The position numbers were made by a program, and so were the translations under genes. DNA of 64,000 nucleotides, from assembly GCF_964656455.1 (NCBI RefSeq), contig NC_135718.1, forward strand, positions 125,217,093 through 125,281,092. Reading direction: 5' to 3'. This stretch comes from Halichoerus grypus. Its lineage: Eukaryota; Chordata; Mammalia; Carnivora; Phocidae. This document shows positions 22,735 through 34,465 of this stretch, one piece after another; positions within the stretch are counted from its first letter, which is position 1; every line of letters starts with the position of its first letter. The notes under the pieces are model-generated. The model did not search any database. It was given only the letters and a program-made list of their open reading frames with translations, and was not told the origin of the DNA.

Positions 22735-23835
22735 TATATAATACTATTTTATTTCCCATGAGCTTTTAGTAAGCACTGACTTGATAGTAAAAACTGTTTC
22801 AATGATTAGGATGGTGGAAAGGGGATGAAAAATAGTAAACAAAAAATGTATTATAAATAGTACAGTCTGTGAAAATTTTAAAAAAGAAAATAGAATAAGT
22901 AGAATAGGATAAGCAGACTAAAAATAGAAAATAAAAAGGAAAATTTATGGTATAAAAGTAGCTATGATACCTTTCTACGTTTCTATTCTATATAGACATT
23001 TAAAGTTAACAAGATTAGCAGAACTTGACAATTTTAACTACAAAGCTGCTCCTCTATTAAAAGGTTATTTCTTATGGCTCTAATATTATATAAAATACTA
23101 TATTTGGAAAATATGGAAGTGTATAAAAATTTTTGATATTAAGTTCTGATACGCATTACATGGATTTTGTTTTGTTCCATCAAAATCACCTTTATAAGAA
23201 TGCATCCTTTAAGAATGAATCACCTAAAGTAAACTCGGATATGCAAGAATTTTACCTAATACAACCAGCAGGCTGCTATGTTCTCTCTACAGTGACTTCT
23301 AGGCTGAGAAAGGATTCCAGCCACAAGTTAAGAGTCCATTACAGTTAAGTATCATATTGCTCTTTAAATCTTATGAAAATGAAATGCCGTAGCACAGGTA
23401 TTCATCAAATGTATGTCATGTGACATATTTGGATTAATTGTCTAAAGGACCCATGCATTGATTTGAACCCTGAAAAATGACCTTGTCTAGACCTAAGATT
23501 CTGTGATTTTTATAGTTTTTATTCTATTTCTTAGTCAAAGAGACTAATTCCTATAGGGCTTCATTAATATTTCCTCCGCTCTGCATTTTAAAAGAATAAA
23601 CAGGCAAAAACCCAATATTTAGTTAAAAATCCAGTGTTTTTCTCTTCTAAGAAATATTAATATCAGTTTGTTTCTTGAACAATAAGACCATGTGGCAACT
23701 CAATCACTGAAATCATAATTGAAGAGAGGAAAGACAAAAGACCTCATTCAGAGGTTACTTTATGTTTGTACCAATGTAAGAATGTTCCTTATTAAATGTG
23801 TAGCAATAATCCAGATACGTTGACCATTTTATGAC
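22735..23835. other. Unique spacer between inverted repeat arms
   Basis: 1,101 bp of AT-rich DNA. A plus-strand open frame of 71 codons (23133-23348) lacks splice or start context and domains. It encodes nothing resembling a transposase, so the arms do not look like ends of a DNA transposon. Confidence 0.5.
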
Positions 23836-23889
23836 CATTGTTTCACACAGATTGATGTAAAAAACATTTGGTATCCTGTTGATTGAAAG
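23836..23889 (-). repeat. 54-bp perfect inverted repeat, right arm
   Basis: Exact reverse complement of 22681-22734. Identity of 54/54 in AT-rich non-coding DNA implies recent origin, gene conversion between the arms, or an assembly artefact. Confidence 0.97.
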
Positions 23890-24485
23890 GCCATTTTATC
23901 TAATTATATTCTTTTATAACATTTCTTCTCTAAAAAAAAGTTACATGAAAATTATTGTATGTTAAAATCTGTTTTGAGATTGGGAGAGACAGAAATAAGA
24001 AAGTGACTTCATAGTAAGAAAGATTCCTTCCCATCTAAATCTTCAAATCTTCACTTTTGGGCTGCTTTCCTTTCATATTTACGTATTTGCAGAAAATTGG
24101 ATGGCTTAAATTTGCAAAAAGTACCATGAGATATATGAAAGTCTATCAGACATGGAGGTAAGCCATCTTTGATATTATTAGGTTAAAGTGGAAAATTGTG
24201 ATTTGATTTAAGCAATCTTTATGAATTTATTATTTGCAACCCAGAAAAGGCACCCTCCCACCACCACTAATCCAGCCAGCAAACTCTTAGTTTCTGGCAA
24301 AGATATGATATCATTGTACTATATTTTTTGAAATTATTCCTTTTGGACTTAATTTACGAGCAACCTCTCTCCTGTATTAATTATAAATGGTTATTGGAGA
24401 TTAATACTGAGGGAAACAGACACAGTGACACTCTGTAGAACTGTTTGTAACAATTAGTTTTTTACTATTAATAATGGAGTGGCTT
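23890..24485. other. Unique AT-rich DNA, nothing recognised
   Basis: No repeat or gene signal seen on either strand. Confidence 0.5.
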
Positions 24486-24502
24486 TATAGCTTATAATTT
24501 TT

Positions 24503-24662
24503 TTTAAAGATTTTATTTATTTATTCATGAAAGACAGAGGCAAAGGGAGAAGCAGGCTCCCCGCGGAGCAGAGAGCTCGATGTGGGACTTGATCCCAGGA
24601 CCCTGGGATCATGACCTGAGCTGAAGGCAGATGCTTAACCAACTGAGCCACCCAGGCGTCCC
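24503..24662 (-). mobile_element. Carnivore SINE
   Basis: Reversed tail 'ttttaaagattttatttatt', then 'gggagaagcaggctccccgc', 'ccctgggatcatgacctgag' and 'actgagccacccaggcgtcc'. Clear 17-bp target-site duplication 'tatagcttataattttt' (24486-24502 and 24663-24679). Confidence 0.97.
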
Positions 24663-24679
24663 TATAGCTTATAATTTTT

Positions 24680-26750
24680 AATCAGTGAAGGTATTAATCA
24701 GATAATCTTGGATCAAAGTCAATTTAGTTGCTTTTTTTTATATCCCCTCTGAAACTCCAATTAAATACACTACTCTTCCCAGTTTCCTGTCTTAAAACTA
24801 GTTTTTCGTGTTGCCTTGAAGCTTAAACAGCTGCAACATTCCAACCATGAAGCTAGCGATGAGTAAATTACACAAATGCAAATACTGTTAAATTTCTTCT
24901 GCAAAAGGGTCTCAAAGGCATAGATTGGGGGGGGAATATTTAGGTGTCAAAGAATTTCAGACATGAGACTATAGATATGCCCACAAGTTCCTTAAATACT
25001 TTATGGAAATGATGATGATTATTGTACAAATAAACATATCGTATAGCCATAGGATAAAGACAAATATTTATTCTCTAAAAAATATTAAATTATATACTCA
25101 ATTGACACAGAGACTCAAAAGTTCTGGATAATCTGACACAAGCTATCAGAGAGTGACAGAATTCTATGGTTCCTGCCCACCTCACCTCCTTATCAAATTC
25201 TCTCTGTATAATTACTCAGCATCTATTTTTAACACTTTTTGTTGCATAATTATTAGCTAAGAATTATTTTCAATTGTGCAAGAAGACAACATAATGTTCC
25301 ATATACACCCTGAGACTTTTAAAGGCCATTTAGTGTTGCCTGTTGAACTTTAAAATGAGGGGAGAAGCAGCAATTATAAAGGATTAAAAACATGGACAGC
25401 AAGAAGACAAAGAATTCTAGTTTCAATATTATATATATTTTCTCTGTGAAATGGACTCTGAAAATGAAAAATAGATACACAAATAATTTTATGAAAGTGC
25501 TTTTTTGTGTACTTCTTTGTCTATTTTCCCCCACTGGACAGTGAGATCTTTGAGGTCAGGAACTGTCTTAAGTCATCTGAGGACCTGGCGTATTTCCTTG
25601 AACATAGTATGTGTTCAATGTGTGCTTGTTGTCTCTTCCTTGATTCTCAGGCACACATCTACATCTAACTGCTCAACCAGACACAGTCGATGTCCATCTA
25701 TCCCTCATTTTCCTGACTTTATATAAAACAGTGTAGAAGCAGCTAACTTCCGTGTTGGGGCCCCACACATCTGGATGGCCTGGAATCTCAAGCCTCAATC
25801 ACAGAAGCTAATCATCCTCAAAGGTTCTGGTGTGGAAAAGTACAAACGGGTTAATGCTCATCAGAGATCTTGGCCACCATCTGATTCATTGATATAAAGC
25901 AATGCATGGGGTTAAATTTCAGACAAATAATTCTTTCTTTTTCTTTAATAAAGCATCTTATTAGATTATGAATTTTACTCTTCTGTGCAATGGACCATAT
26001 ATTTTCTTCAGATGACATGAATAAAGATAATCATGTTTTTAAACATTGCAATCATAAACATGTGTCTAGCCCCAAAATACCTCTTGAGAGACTTTATACT
26101 TCTGATAATATTTTCATTTTTGAAAATATTTCTATATTATCTCAATTGAACAAGACATGTGGGTACTATGGGAAGTATAATAATTTTGGGATCCATTCAA
26201 AACTATATTCTTTAACTGTCCCCAATTTTGTTTAGTAAAAGACTATATAAAAGAGAGCAGAGAGGCGGCGATGTGCTCTGGTTAGATAAAAGTTCTTCCT
26301 TACCTACTTCTGTTCTTACCAAAACATACCTTTAGGGTGAGTTTCATGCCCTCTATCTAAATATATTAACCATATATTGTTCCCTCCTTGAGGTCCAGTA
26401 AAAATTATTTTCCCATCTCATTACTTTTTTAGTATTCCCTTTAAGTGGGTGTTCAGACCAAATATTCAGCTAATCTGGTTCTGTTCACCAAAATGAACTT
26501 CAGGGGTATTTCATTCAGCACAGATGAAAATTAGATTAGTTGTTTTATTCCAGTCCTTGTGAATCAATGATCAAACTATTTTATGCACCAAATTTTGTAA
26601 CATTATGGGTTTTCCAGCTATTCTTGAAATATGAATCACCCTCAAAAGATGGAGGTTTGTCTTCTTTCAGTATAATGATGTACTATATGTTGGCTACTTG
26701 AATTTAAATTAAATTAAATTAAAAAATGGGGTTTAAAAATAAATGGAGTT
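24680..26750. other. Unique AT-rich DNA with one L2 remnant
   Basis: Besides the L2 3' end at 25525-25640 nothing is recognised. A GC-richer patch at 25745-25880 ('ggccccacacatctggatgg' onward) might be a conserved element. Confidence 0.45.
25525..25640 (+). mobile_element. L2 LINE 3' end fragment
   Basis: 'actggacagtgagatctttg', 'aggtcaggaactgtcttaag' and 'gaacatagtatgtgttcaat' follow the L2 3' terminus (gtaagctccatgagggcagggactg...gcacatagtaggtgctcaat). Confidence 0.75.
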
Positions 26751-26754
26751 GGAT

Positions 26755-26875
26755 TTAAAGACAATTCCAAAACGTTGTGATCAAAGGCAGATTCCCTGGC
26801 CTGTGGTGCCACCTTCCGGGGCAATTAACTCCAAGGAGCCAGTGGAGTTCAGATGTGTATATAGGATTATGCTTA
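26755..26875. promoter_or_regulatory. Candidate regulatory element with CTCF-like word
   Basis: A GC-rich island in AT-rich DNA, including a TCF/LEF-type 'gatcaaag' at 26779-26786 and 'gtggtgccaccttccgg' at 26803-26819, which resembles the CTCF core (ctgccacct.gtgg form) in one orientation. Motif resemblance by eye only. Confidence 0.25.
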
Positions 26876-29804
26876 TCCAAAAATCAGTCACATTAACATA
26901 AATATTGATATTTATAATAAATCTTAGCAAGTGGAATATTTATTCCACAGCTGATTTAAAGAAACACAAGGGCTTATTTACTAATAGTTAAGATGCTGTC
27001 AATTATAATATTCTCAAGGGAAAATGTTCTCACCTTTTGGGATTTTATTTTTTTAATTAAAATCATTTTAGCTAGAAGATATTTTCCACAGAAGATACCA
27101 TTAGAAAGACCTTAACAAAATCATAAGTTATTCTAGAGTCTTCTTTCTCTAACATTTCTTTTGCTTTTATTAAATTCAGTTTACATCAATGTCCAAAAAG
27201 TTAACAATCATTCCATTGTCATGCTATCACTCTTACTTTATTTTTCAGTACATCGTTCTCTTTGAGATGCCTATTTACATTATGGTCATCTGTGGTCATC
27301 GTATTGTGCCTAAAATTGCATTTCTTAATGTTATGCTGAATTTCTGCTTGTTGCTCAAAAGCAGAATTCTCACAAGAAAGCAACAAATTGTATTATGTAG
27401 TTACCCAAAAGGCTAAGCATCCCCAAAATAGTTTCAGACATATTGACTAATTTGAGCAATCCAATTAGTTTCTCCCCATACCTCATACTTACCACAGGGA
27501 AGGCATATTTTACATAATGAGATTTACAGAAAATTCTGTCATTCTGGAGAGAGAGCCATAAAAATATATTATGCTTCAGTCTATTTTCAGCTTTTATTTT
27601 CTGCCAAAAAAAGAAAAAATAATTTTGGCAATAACTTGTCAAAGAGTCCCCTCAATTCTTTTTGTTGTTTTAGGGCAACAGAAATATTTTTATGAAACGG
27701 AGTTTTTGACCTAAATGCTCATCTCAAAAGAGTTTCTTTCACATTCTCAATTCTACACTCTGCCCAGTTTTGTTACGGTCACCTGAATGATATAAAATTT
27801 TGCTAACTTATACTGATTTAAGAACCACCATAAAAAGTGTGCAGTTCTATGGACACAAGCTACAAGTGTAACTCCAATAAACAAGATTAGCTTCATGAAA
27901 TATCTTTCAATGAGCACTTTCAAGTTACCACAGTTTTCCCATCCTATATGGGAAACATTTGAAGGCACTCCAGAGAAATATCTTTTCTTTGGGATGCAAA
28001 ATTAGTATCAAAAAGCTAAAAATATCTATTGGAGACAAAAGATATCAACAAATAAGCTTTCCCTTCTATTATGGGAAATAGCCTGAGGCACATGGCAGAA
28101 ATAATGGCAAGGGCTTCAATTTTCCTACTGCCTTTAAATATAACTTTTTACTTCAGTTAAAACCAATATTACATTGAAAGTACAATTTTCATAAGCTTCT
28201 ATAGTTTCTAAAGATATCTTATTGGAATGGATAGTAAAATTTAAAATTAGATGTAAATCCATTATCACAAATTTGGAATACTTTAGAAGAAATAATGGAA
28301 TAAAATATATATATAGCACACCGAGAAATTCATAACAGATGTCTCCTGAAATTCAGTATATTTACATACTTTAAAACAGTGTATTTTTCCAAAACATAAC
28401 ATTTCTTCTTTAGGACAATTTGTGTGTCTATAGGATGGTGGGGGTGGGAAAGGAAAAATATATTTTATTCAAAGTTCTATACTTAATGAGGTTGAGTCTT
28501 TAGAATTCTTCCACGTGCAGGACATTTCCATTTGGAGGAATATTTGAAAGAATAAAGATTGGTGATTTGCGTGGAGTTATTTTCATGCTTTTGTACATTG
28601 CCCTATGAAACATTTGCTCAGTACTCATTCCTTTTCTTTTTATATTTTTATATTTTATATTTTTAAAGATTTCAGAGATTGGTGCATAAAAATGTATGCC
28701 AGAGCTGTTTTCAAATATCCTTCCACAGGAATAAGGCTGAATTTGGAGGCTGCATCAGTTTTCTTACTTTATGACTTTATAAAGTTTGTTTTGGAATTCT
28801 CAGTAGAGTGTGTTCAGGTAGTTGTTACAAAACCTTGCAAACATAAGGAAAAGCTGCAGGAATCTGAAGTTCAAAATTCCAAATAGGAACAACCCATTTT
28901 TTCTTATGTCTAGAAACAAACGTGAAAATCAAACGCTCCACTTCTATTGCTAATTTAGTAACTGCGCATCAAAGCTTCAAATACAAGTAAATAAAATATT
29001 TTTTCATCTAAAGCTACCACCATTTTTTCTTAGTAAAATGCACCACAAAAAGCAAAAAGAAAAGGAGAGGAAGGAAGGAGGAAGGGAGCGAAAGGAAAGA
29101 TTTTTAAGTGGCATGCTCGAACAACAACTTTATCTTAAGAAAAAGGAAAACAACCCTTTTAAATATGCTCTATCTTGGTTTTTCTTTGTAAAATTTAAAA
29201 TTATAAGAGTTTATGTTTTAATTTCAGAGAATATTAGTATGAGGATTTGACATCAAATAAGCATGTATTATACCTTAAGTAAACAGATCTGCACTACTTA
29301 TTTGCTTATAGATTATTAGCTCAAAGTGAGTATAAATTTGGATTACCTCCCATTCACTTAAAAACACAAACACACACTCTCATAAAATATCTTTTTATCA
29401 AAAGATAATACTTAGAGTTTTATAATCTTTAATTCTAATATCATTTATCTCCTATTCAAATTGTTTTTAAAGCTCTTTTCTTTTTTTCTTTTTTTTTTTT
29501 TTTAATTGCATGTAAGAATCTAGAATTTCACAGTTCCTTCATATTAGTGTCCTCACACGGGTGCCACATGGACAGCCAATGTCTCCACTCAGCCGTTCCT
29601 TCCCATCTCCCAAAAAGCCACTAGGAAATATGTTTGATCTCAAAATGTCATAAAACAAACTTCCATTAATTTTGTTTTTGAAGAGCAAGAATGTTTAATG
29701 GATTTTTTCCTTTGTTATTTTTCTTGGGGACAAGAAGCTGAATGTTTTATGTTTTGCAATAAATAAAAACTTTTTATCTAATTCTTAAAGCCCTGGATAC
29801 TTTG
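26876..29804. other. Unique AT-rich DNA, no gene supported
   Basis: Nearly 3 kb without a recognisable repeat. A plus-strand open frame near 28605-28886 has a U-rich upstream context but no convincing acceptor or domain. A poly-T stretch lies at about 29480-29503. Confidence 0.5.
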
Positions 29805-29997
29805 TCTTCTTTCTTCCTCCTCCTCCTTCTTTCTCCTCTTCCTCCTCCTGCCCTCCCTCCTCTTCTCCTTCTCCGTCTTCCCTTCCTCCTCCTCCCCTTC
29901 TTTTTCTTCTTCTTCTTCCTCTCCTCTCCTTCTCCTCCTCCTCCTCCTCCTCTTCCTTCTTCTTCTTCTTCTTTCCTTCTTCTTCTTCTTCTTCTTC
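29805..29997. repeat. 193-bp polypyrimidine tract (TCC/TTC)n
   Basis: Plus strand is C and T only, except G at 29850 and 29875; 29876-29997 is 122 bp of pure pyrimidine. Mirror-symmetric TTC and TCC blocks could form intramolecular triplex (H-DNA). Open frames through it encode Arg/Glu/Lys or Leu/Pro/Ser runs and are artefacts. Confidence 0.98.
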
Positions 29998-32639
29998 AAT
30001 AGCCACCTTACTTTTCAATATTTGAAATGAAGAAGGGTAAAGTGTAACTTGTAAACAAAAGAATACATTACCTGCAGAATTATACATTGGACCTTAAAAT
30101 AGAATTTTCTCAGTGTATTTTCCCATTATTGAATTGATTTTCCAAAAAAAATACTATAAAGCTTAAGTTCTACTTGATCTATGTGAGAAATAATTTAAAA
30201 ATACATTGTGAGAGACATTTACCAACCTGTATTATTAATATAGACATTTAGGGTTATGGGCTAATTATTACACTAGTTTGAATTTTGCTATTTATGGCTT
30301 TGTCTCTTGTCTTTTACTCCCAACCCAATCTAAACACACCAAAATATAGATAATTGGATTCTTAAAATATAAAACTATTCTAAAGATACAGAAAAATAGA
30401 AAGTGATAAGTGGGAAGTCCATACAAATGGGAAAAAAACAAATCTTCTGAAGCCTTGTCTGAGTAGGAACAAAGCTCATTTCAGAGGTCTGCAATCTTCT
30501 ATAAAGTCAGGCATCAGGAGCCATCCTGGACCCCTGTCCTTATCTGTGATGGAGTCATGGCCCCATTCTTACCTTCACAATTACCAGAAGAATCAATAAG
30601 CAAAACAATGTGCTAGCTTTCTTCTATGATTCCTTGATAAGATTTAGGGAGTAGATTTTCCAGAAATAAATGAAGAACTAGCTGACAAGTAAATTGGGGT
30701 TTGTTTGTTTGTTTGTTTGTTTGAACACAGAATTCATTGTAAGGACTTTCTCTGCATCATTATATGAAGTAAAAGGAAAATAATCAGAAAAGGTCAGATA
30801 AAGCACATTTTTTTTTCATTCTAAATGAACAATAACTGAAGTTAAAAATAGTTTTCTATTCATTTCAAAAGAGCAGTCATGTAGCAAGAGAACTGTGAGA
30901 GTGAAGTGCAAGATGGTAACTGCTGACCCTTTATGCTGCCAAGGCGTGAGCTGGCAGCGTGCGCCTACCAGTATCCCTTTGCTCCAGGCCCCTCTGCCAT
31001 GGTGAGGAAGTGCAGCGGCAAGACCCCTGAGTACCACACACTTCACAGTGCAGGGATTTAAAAGAAAGCAGATGTAACCTGCAAAGACTGATTGCAGGGT
31101 GGGTTCCTATCTTCTAGGGAATATTCCAAGGTGCCTTTTGGCTCTCTACCAGTGCTCAAGTGGCAGAATTCGGGTGATAGGGCCACAGACTGAGGCAAGT
31201 AATCTGCCTTAGGGATGTGCATTTCTCCACCTAGGCATTTCTCTCAAGGAGGACTCAGCACATAAATCAGAGACAGAAAGTCTGTCTCCACGGAAGCCGA
31301 GGTATAGCTGAGAGGGTGAAGGAACCATTGTCCCCAGCACTTGGCTGTCTGTTGAGAGTGTGATTACAGGCTGGAAAAATGCAGCCTTTGCAGAGGTTCA
31401 AGTGCCTGAGTTATAAAACAGAGATTAATTAGGGCAGCCAAAATTCAAAGTACTGAAATAATGAACAAGTTTTCAGGACAAATGGAATTAATTTATAATG
31501 TATAGTAGGCAGTCTGCCCAATTGCTGTGCCCTTTGGACAAGTAAAATAATTAAAAGCCTGCATGTTCTACTAACTCTATGTGAATTTTTTCAACTGATT
31601 TCTACAACTCTTGCTGGAACTAAATATAGCATATGCTTTTTTAGCTTGACAAATAAAATCTGCTAAATGGATTAGATGCTCACTATTACACAAGAATTGG
31701 ACTAAATAAAGAAGTATAAGCATGGCCCTTAATTTTAAAAACCCTCAAAGACTCCTATTTTGAGTCTTTTAAGAAAGCAGTTCCCTTTTTCTCTGGTGAG
31801 GCTGAAAGAACAGGCTTCGGTATTACACTGAATCTATTGCCACCTTGACAATGAATTAATTACTAGGTGATTTGAAATTTTTCTCTTCAGAAATGCCGTC
31901 ATATTTATCGAAGATTCCAGAAGCTGTGCTGCAGGTAGAAAATAATTAATACAAAATCTTGATCAATAAGGTATAGAGTAAAGTACAATCTTTAATGTTA
32001 CCATGTACTTTATTGCATTAGGATGAATATAAACATATACAGAATTTGGATTGATGTTATCAATAGTAAAAACTCATTTCCTCCAAGGGGGGATATTTTA
32101 AAGAGGTTAAATGGTCTGGCTGGTAATGTTTTGGTGTGTTTGTGAGATCAAACAGTAGTTTGGAATAAACAAATTCTGTGACAGGAAACTATTGTCATTT
32201 CATTAACTGATTATTTGATAAAACACAGCTGTGTATTATAAGAGTAAAAGTAAGCGCAGAAAAATCCATAACAGACTAGGACTACAATATTTCAGGTTCT
32301 ATGAGTGTAACTGCTACATGTGATATGCCTTTTTAAAAATAAGATTATAACCCATCCTATATATATATATATATATAGACCCGGTCTTTATGTATATTGT
32401 TTTTCAGTAAAACTTTCCACATGTCCCTTTCTATCCTAAGTTTCCTTCTGTGCATTTTGTTGTTGTTGTTATAAAGGGTAGAAATTGGGAAGGAAATTCA
32501 GTGTTCATTTATTTGTTCTTTTCATTGCCTTCATTTGTAGCTTACAAGTGGGACTCAATCCCTGGTATACAGTAACTAACTTGTATCCAATACGTGTACA
32601 CGTCAGATATTAGGCTTCAACTCTCTCAACATCTCTCTA
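29998..32639. other. Unique DNA with GC-richer patches
   Basis: No gene is supported. (GTTT)n lies at 30702-30723. GC-richer patches at 30900-31040 and 31110-31440 stand out from their surroundings; the latter ends with a 'gattaattag' homeodomain-type word near 31424. A TA-repeat lies at about 32358-32378. Confidence 0.45.
30702..30723. repeat. (GTTT)n simple repeat
   Basis: Five units of GTTT following a short G run. No attached retroelement is recognised. Confidence 0.85.
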
Positions 32640-33025
32640 TACCTCAGTTTGGTTGGCTCTCTTATTATCAAATCCACAATCCTCACAATGGTTTACACGA
32701 ATGGTCTGAATGGTTTCTCTCACTTTGTCTCTTACCCTTCTTCTCACTCACTCTGCCCTAGTCACTTGTGTCTCCTTGCCATTAATAGAGCATGTCAAAT
32801 ATGAATTAGCCTCAGGACCTTTGCTGTTCCTGCTATCTAAAACGTTCAACCATCAGTTATCCCCATGGCTTATTTTTCTCACTTCATTCGTGTCTCTAGT
32901 CAAAGGTCACCCTCTTAGTAAGGCCTACCCTCACCACTTTATCTAAAATAGTGCCCGGATCTTTCTCTCTACACACTTAATTCTGTTTTATTTTACTTAA
33001 TTGCAAATATCACCACAGGGCATTA
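32640..33025 (+). mobile_element. L2 LINE fragment (ORF2 end and start of 3' UTR)
   Basis: 'cctcaggacctttgctgttc', 'tcaaaggtcaccctcttagt' and 'aaggcctaccctcaccactt' followed by 'tatctaaaatagtgcccgg' match the L2 C-terminal end (ctcagggcctttgcac...aaatgtcacctcctcag...gaggccttccctgacc). Probably continues at 33460-33580 after an insertion. Confidence 0.8.
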
Positions 33026-33029
33026 CACT

Positions 33030-33440
33030 AGATTTTAATGCAGTCACTTAATAAATAGATAAGGAGTCCCTAACAGATACCAGGCCCACACTAGGCCCAT
33101 ACTGAAGTGGGCCTAGGTTCTTCAGATACAGCGAGAACAAAACAGACAGACATCCTTGCCCTCACGGGGTTTACATTTGAGTTAGGAAGATGCAACATAA
33201 ACTAGACAAACTAATAAAAACATATGGTGTGTTAGACAGTAAAAAGGAATCATTATTTTTAGAAATAGAGCAGAAAAGGGAATTGAACTGTGACAAGGGT
33301 GGGATTGAAATTTAAAGTAGGTGCCCAGTGAAGGTGATTATAAGAACCTGAATGCTGGGAGGAAACTAGCCCTTTAGACAGCTGCAGGAAGGCAACTCCC
33401 AGGCAGAAGAAAGAGCACTTACTGTGGGTTGGAAGAAGGG
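33030..33440 (-). mobile_element. L2 LINE fragment, antisense
   Basis: 'cagatacagcgagaacaaaa', 'cagacatccttgccctcacg' and 'gggtttacatttgagttagg' are the reversed L2 3' region, and 'cccaggcagaagaaagagca' continues it. A 9-bp-arm hairpin (33091-33099 with 33108-33116) lies inside. It sits between two plus-strand L2 pieces. Confidence 0.75.
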
Positions 33441-33459
33441 GAGGGCAGGTATAATTTAT

Positions 33460-33580
33460 CAGTTGATTATCTCTCCCCTGGAATGGAACCTCCATTAGGG
33501 CTTCTATCTGTGTGGTTCACTGCCAAATCCTCAAAGCCTAGAACAGAAAGCTCTGACTAAGCATGTGTGAATGAATTCAG
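33460..33580 (+). mobile_element. L2 LINE 3' terminus
   Basis: 'ctggaatggaacctccatta', 'tgtgtggttcactgccaaat' and 'cctagaacagaaagctctga' up to 'gaatgaattcag' match the L2 3' end. Likely the continuation of 32640-33025. Confidence 0.75.
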
Positions 33581-33589
33581 TAAGTTAAT

Positions 33590-33725
33590 TATTCTCAGTT
33601 TACCAATGAGAAAATTGAGGCACAGCAGTTAAGTGCCCTGCCTAAAGCACCCAGGTAGATTAAGACTTGAACCAAAAAAATCTAACCCCATAGTCTATGT
33701 GCTAACTACTATCTTCTGCTGCTAT
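33590..33725 (-). repeat. MIR SINE, antisense
   Basis: 'tttaccaatgagaaaattga', 'ggcacagcagttaagtgccc' and 'catagtctatgtgctaacta' match reversed MIR (acagatgaggaaactgaggcacag...gtccatgctcttaaccacta). Well preserved for a MIR. Confidence 0.88.
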
Positions 33726-33954
33726 ATCCCAGTTCTTTCTGAAAGTAAGAAAGTCTATATGGTACGTAGATTAAATGGCTAAACTGGGAATCACAAAAGA
33801 CTATGAAAAGAAGGAAGGAAAGAAAGAAACTATTCTAGATTACCTATTTTTATGTCCAATTTTAGGTTTAGACTTAGAAAGGTTAACACATTTCCCAAGG
33901 TTAATTCCAGAATTGTCTGAATCGAAGGCAGATGTGATCACCACTGAAGAGAAC

Positions 33955-34080
33955 AGTGAGGGATGGGTAGTCTTGGCCTTATCGTTGATTGGTGTGTGAC
34001 TTTGGGCAGTATCCTCTCTCTGTGCCTCAGTTTCCTCAGCTACAAAATGGAAAGGATGGGCTACACAATTCCTAAATCCT
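33955..34080 (+). repeat. MIR SINE
   Basis: 'tgtgtgactttgggcagtat', 'cctctctctgtgcctcagtt' and 'tcctcagctacaaaatggaa' are the MIR core in forward orientation. Confidence 0.9.
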
Positions 34081-34274
34081 TTTCTTTTTAATGTTTTCTT
34101 TTCTCTAAATACAAAGTCCATGAAAATATTCTGGAAAGTTTTGAGTAGTTCTTGTTCACTAAGAGACAAGTAGAAATTATCTGTGAAAAAAAAATGCACA
34201 TACAGAGGCATTCCAAGGGGAAAGAGTTTTAAAGAGATGGCAACAGGGCATAACAATTTATGTGCCAGGGAAAT

Positions 34275-34465
34275 AGTACACAAATATTAGACCACTATGG
34301 CTGGAACACAGGGTAAGGAGAGAGGCAAAGGGGATGTCTGAAGATGCTCAGTTTCTGAGCTTAGAATATGAAGAGTTTTCAGCACTGTGGTAAGGAGTTT
34401 GGATCCTACTTGATGGGTAATTGAATGTATGGACAGTTTCTACACAGAATTACCAGGGTTATTGC
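34275..34465 (-). mobile_element. L2 LINE fragment, antisense
   Basis: 'accactatggctggaacaca', 'aatatgaagagttttcagca' and 'aaggagtttggatcctactt' resemble the reversed L2 section (ggtgtggctggagcagag...gtaaggactttggcttttact). Diverged. Confidence 0.6.

Noticed and set aside
22681..23889. 54-bp arms as terminal inverted repeats of a DNA transposon
   Set aside because: Ends do not match known hAT or Mariner termini, no 8-bp or TA target duplication, and no transposase in the spacer.
28605..28886. Plus-strand exon with U-rich lead
   Set aside because: No clean acceptor or donor, and the translation has no recognisable features.
29778..30087. Arg/Glu/Lys-rich and Leu/Pro/Ser-rich proteins
   Set aside because: Translations of the polypurine/polypyrimidine tract.
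33840..34283. 147-codon minus-strand open frame
   Set aside because: It runs through a MIR (33955-34080) and into antisense L2, so it is repeat-derived and not a gene.
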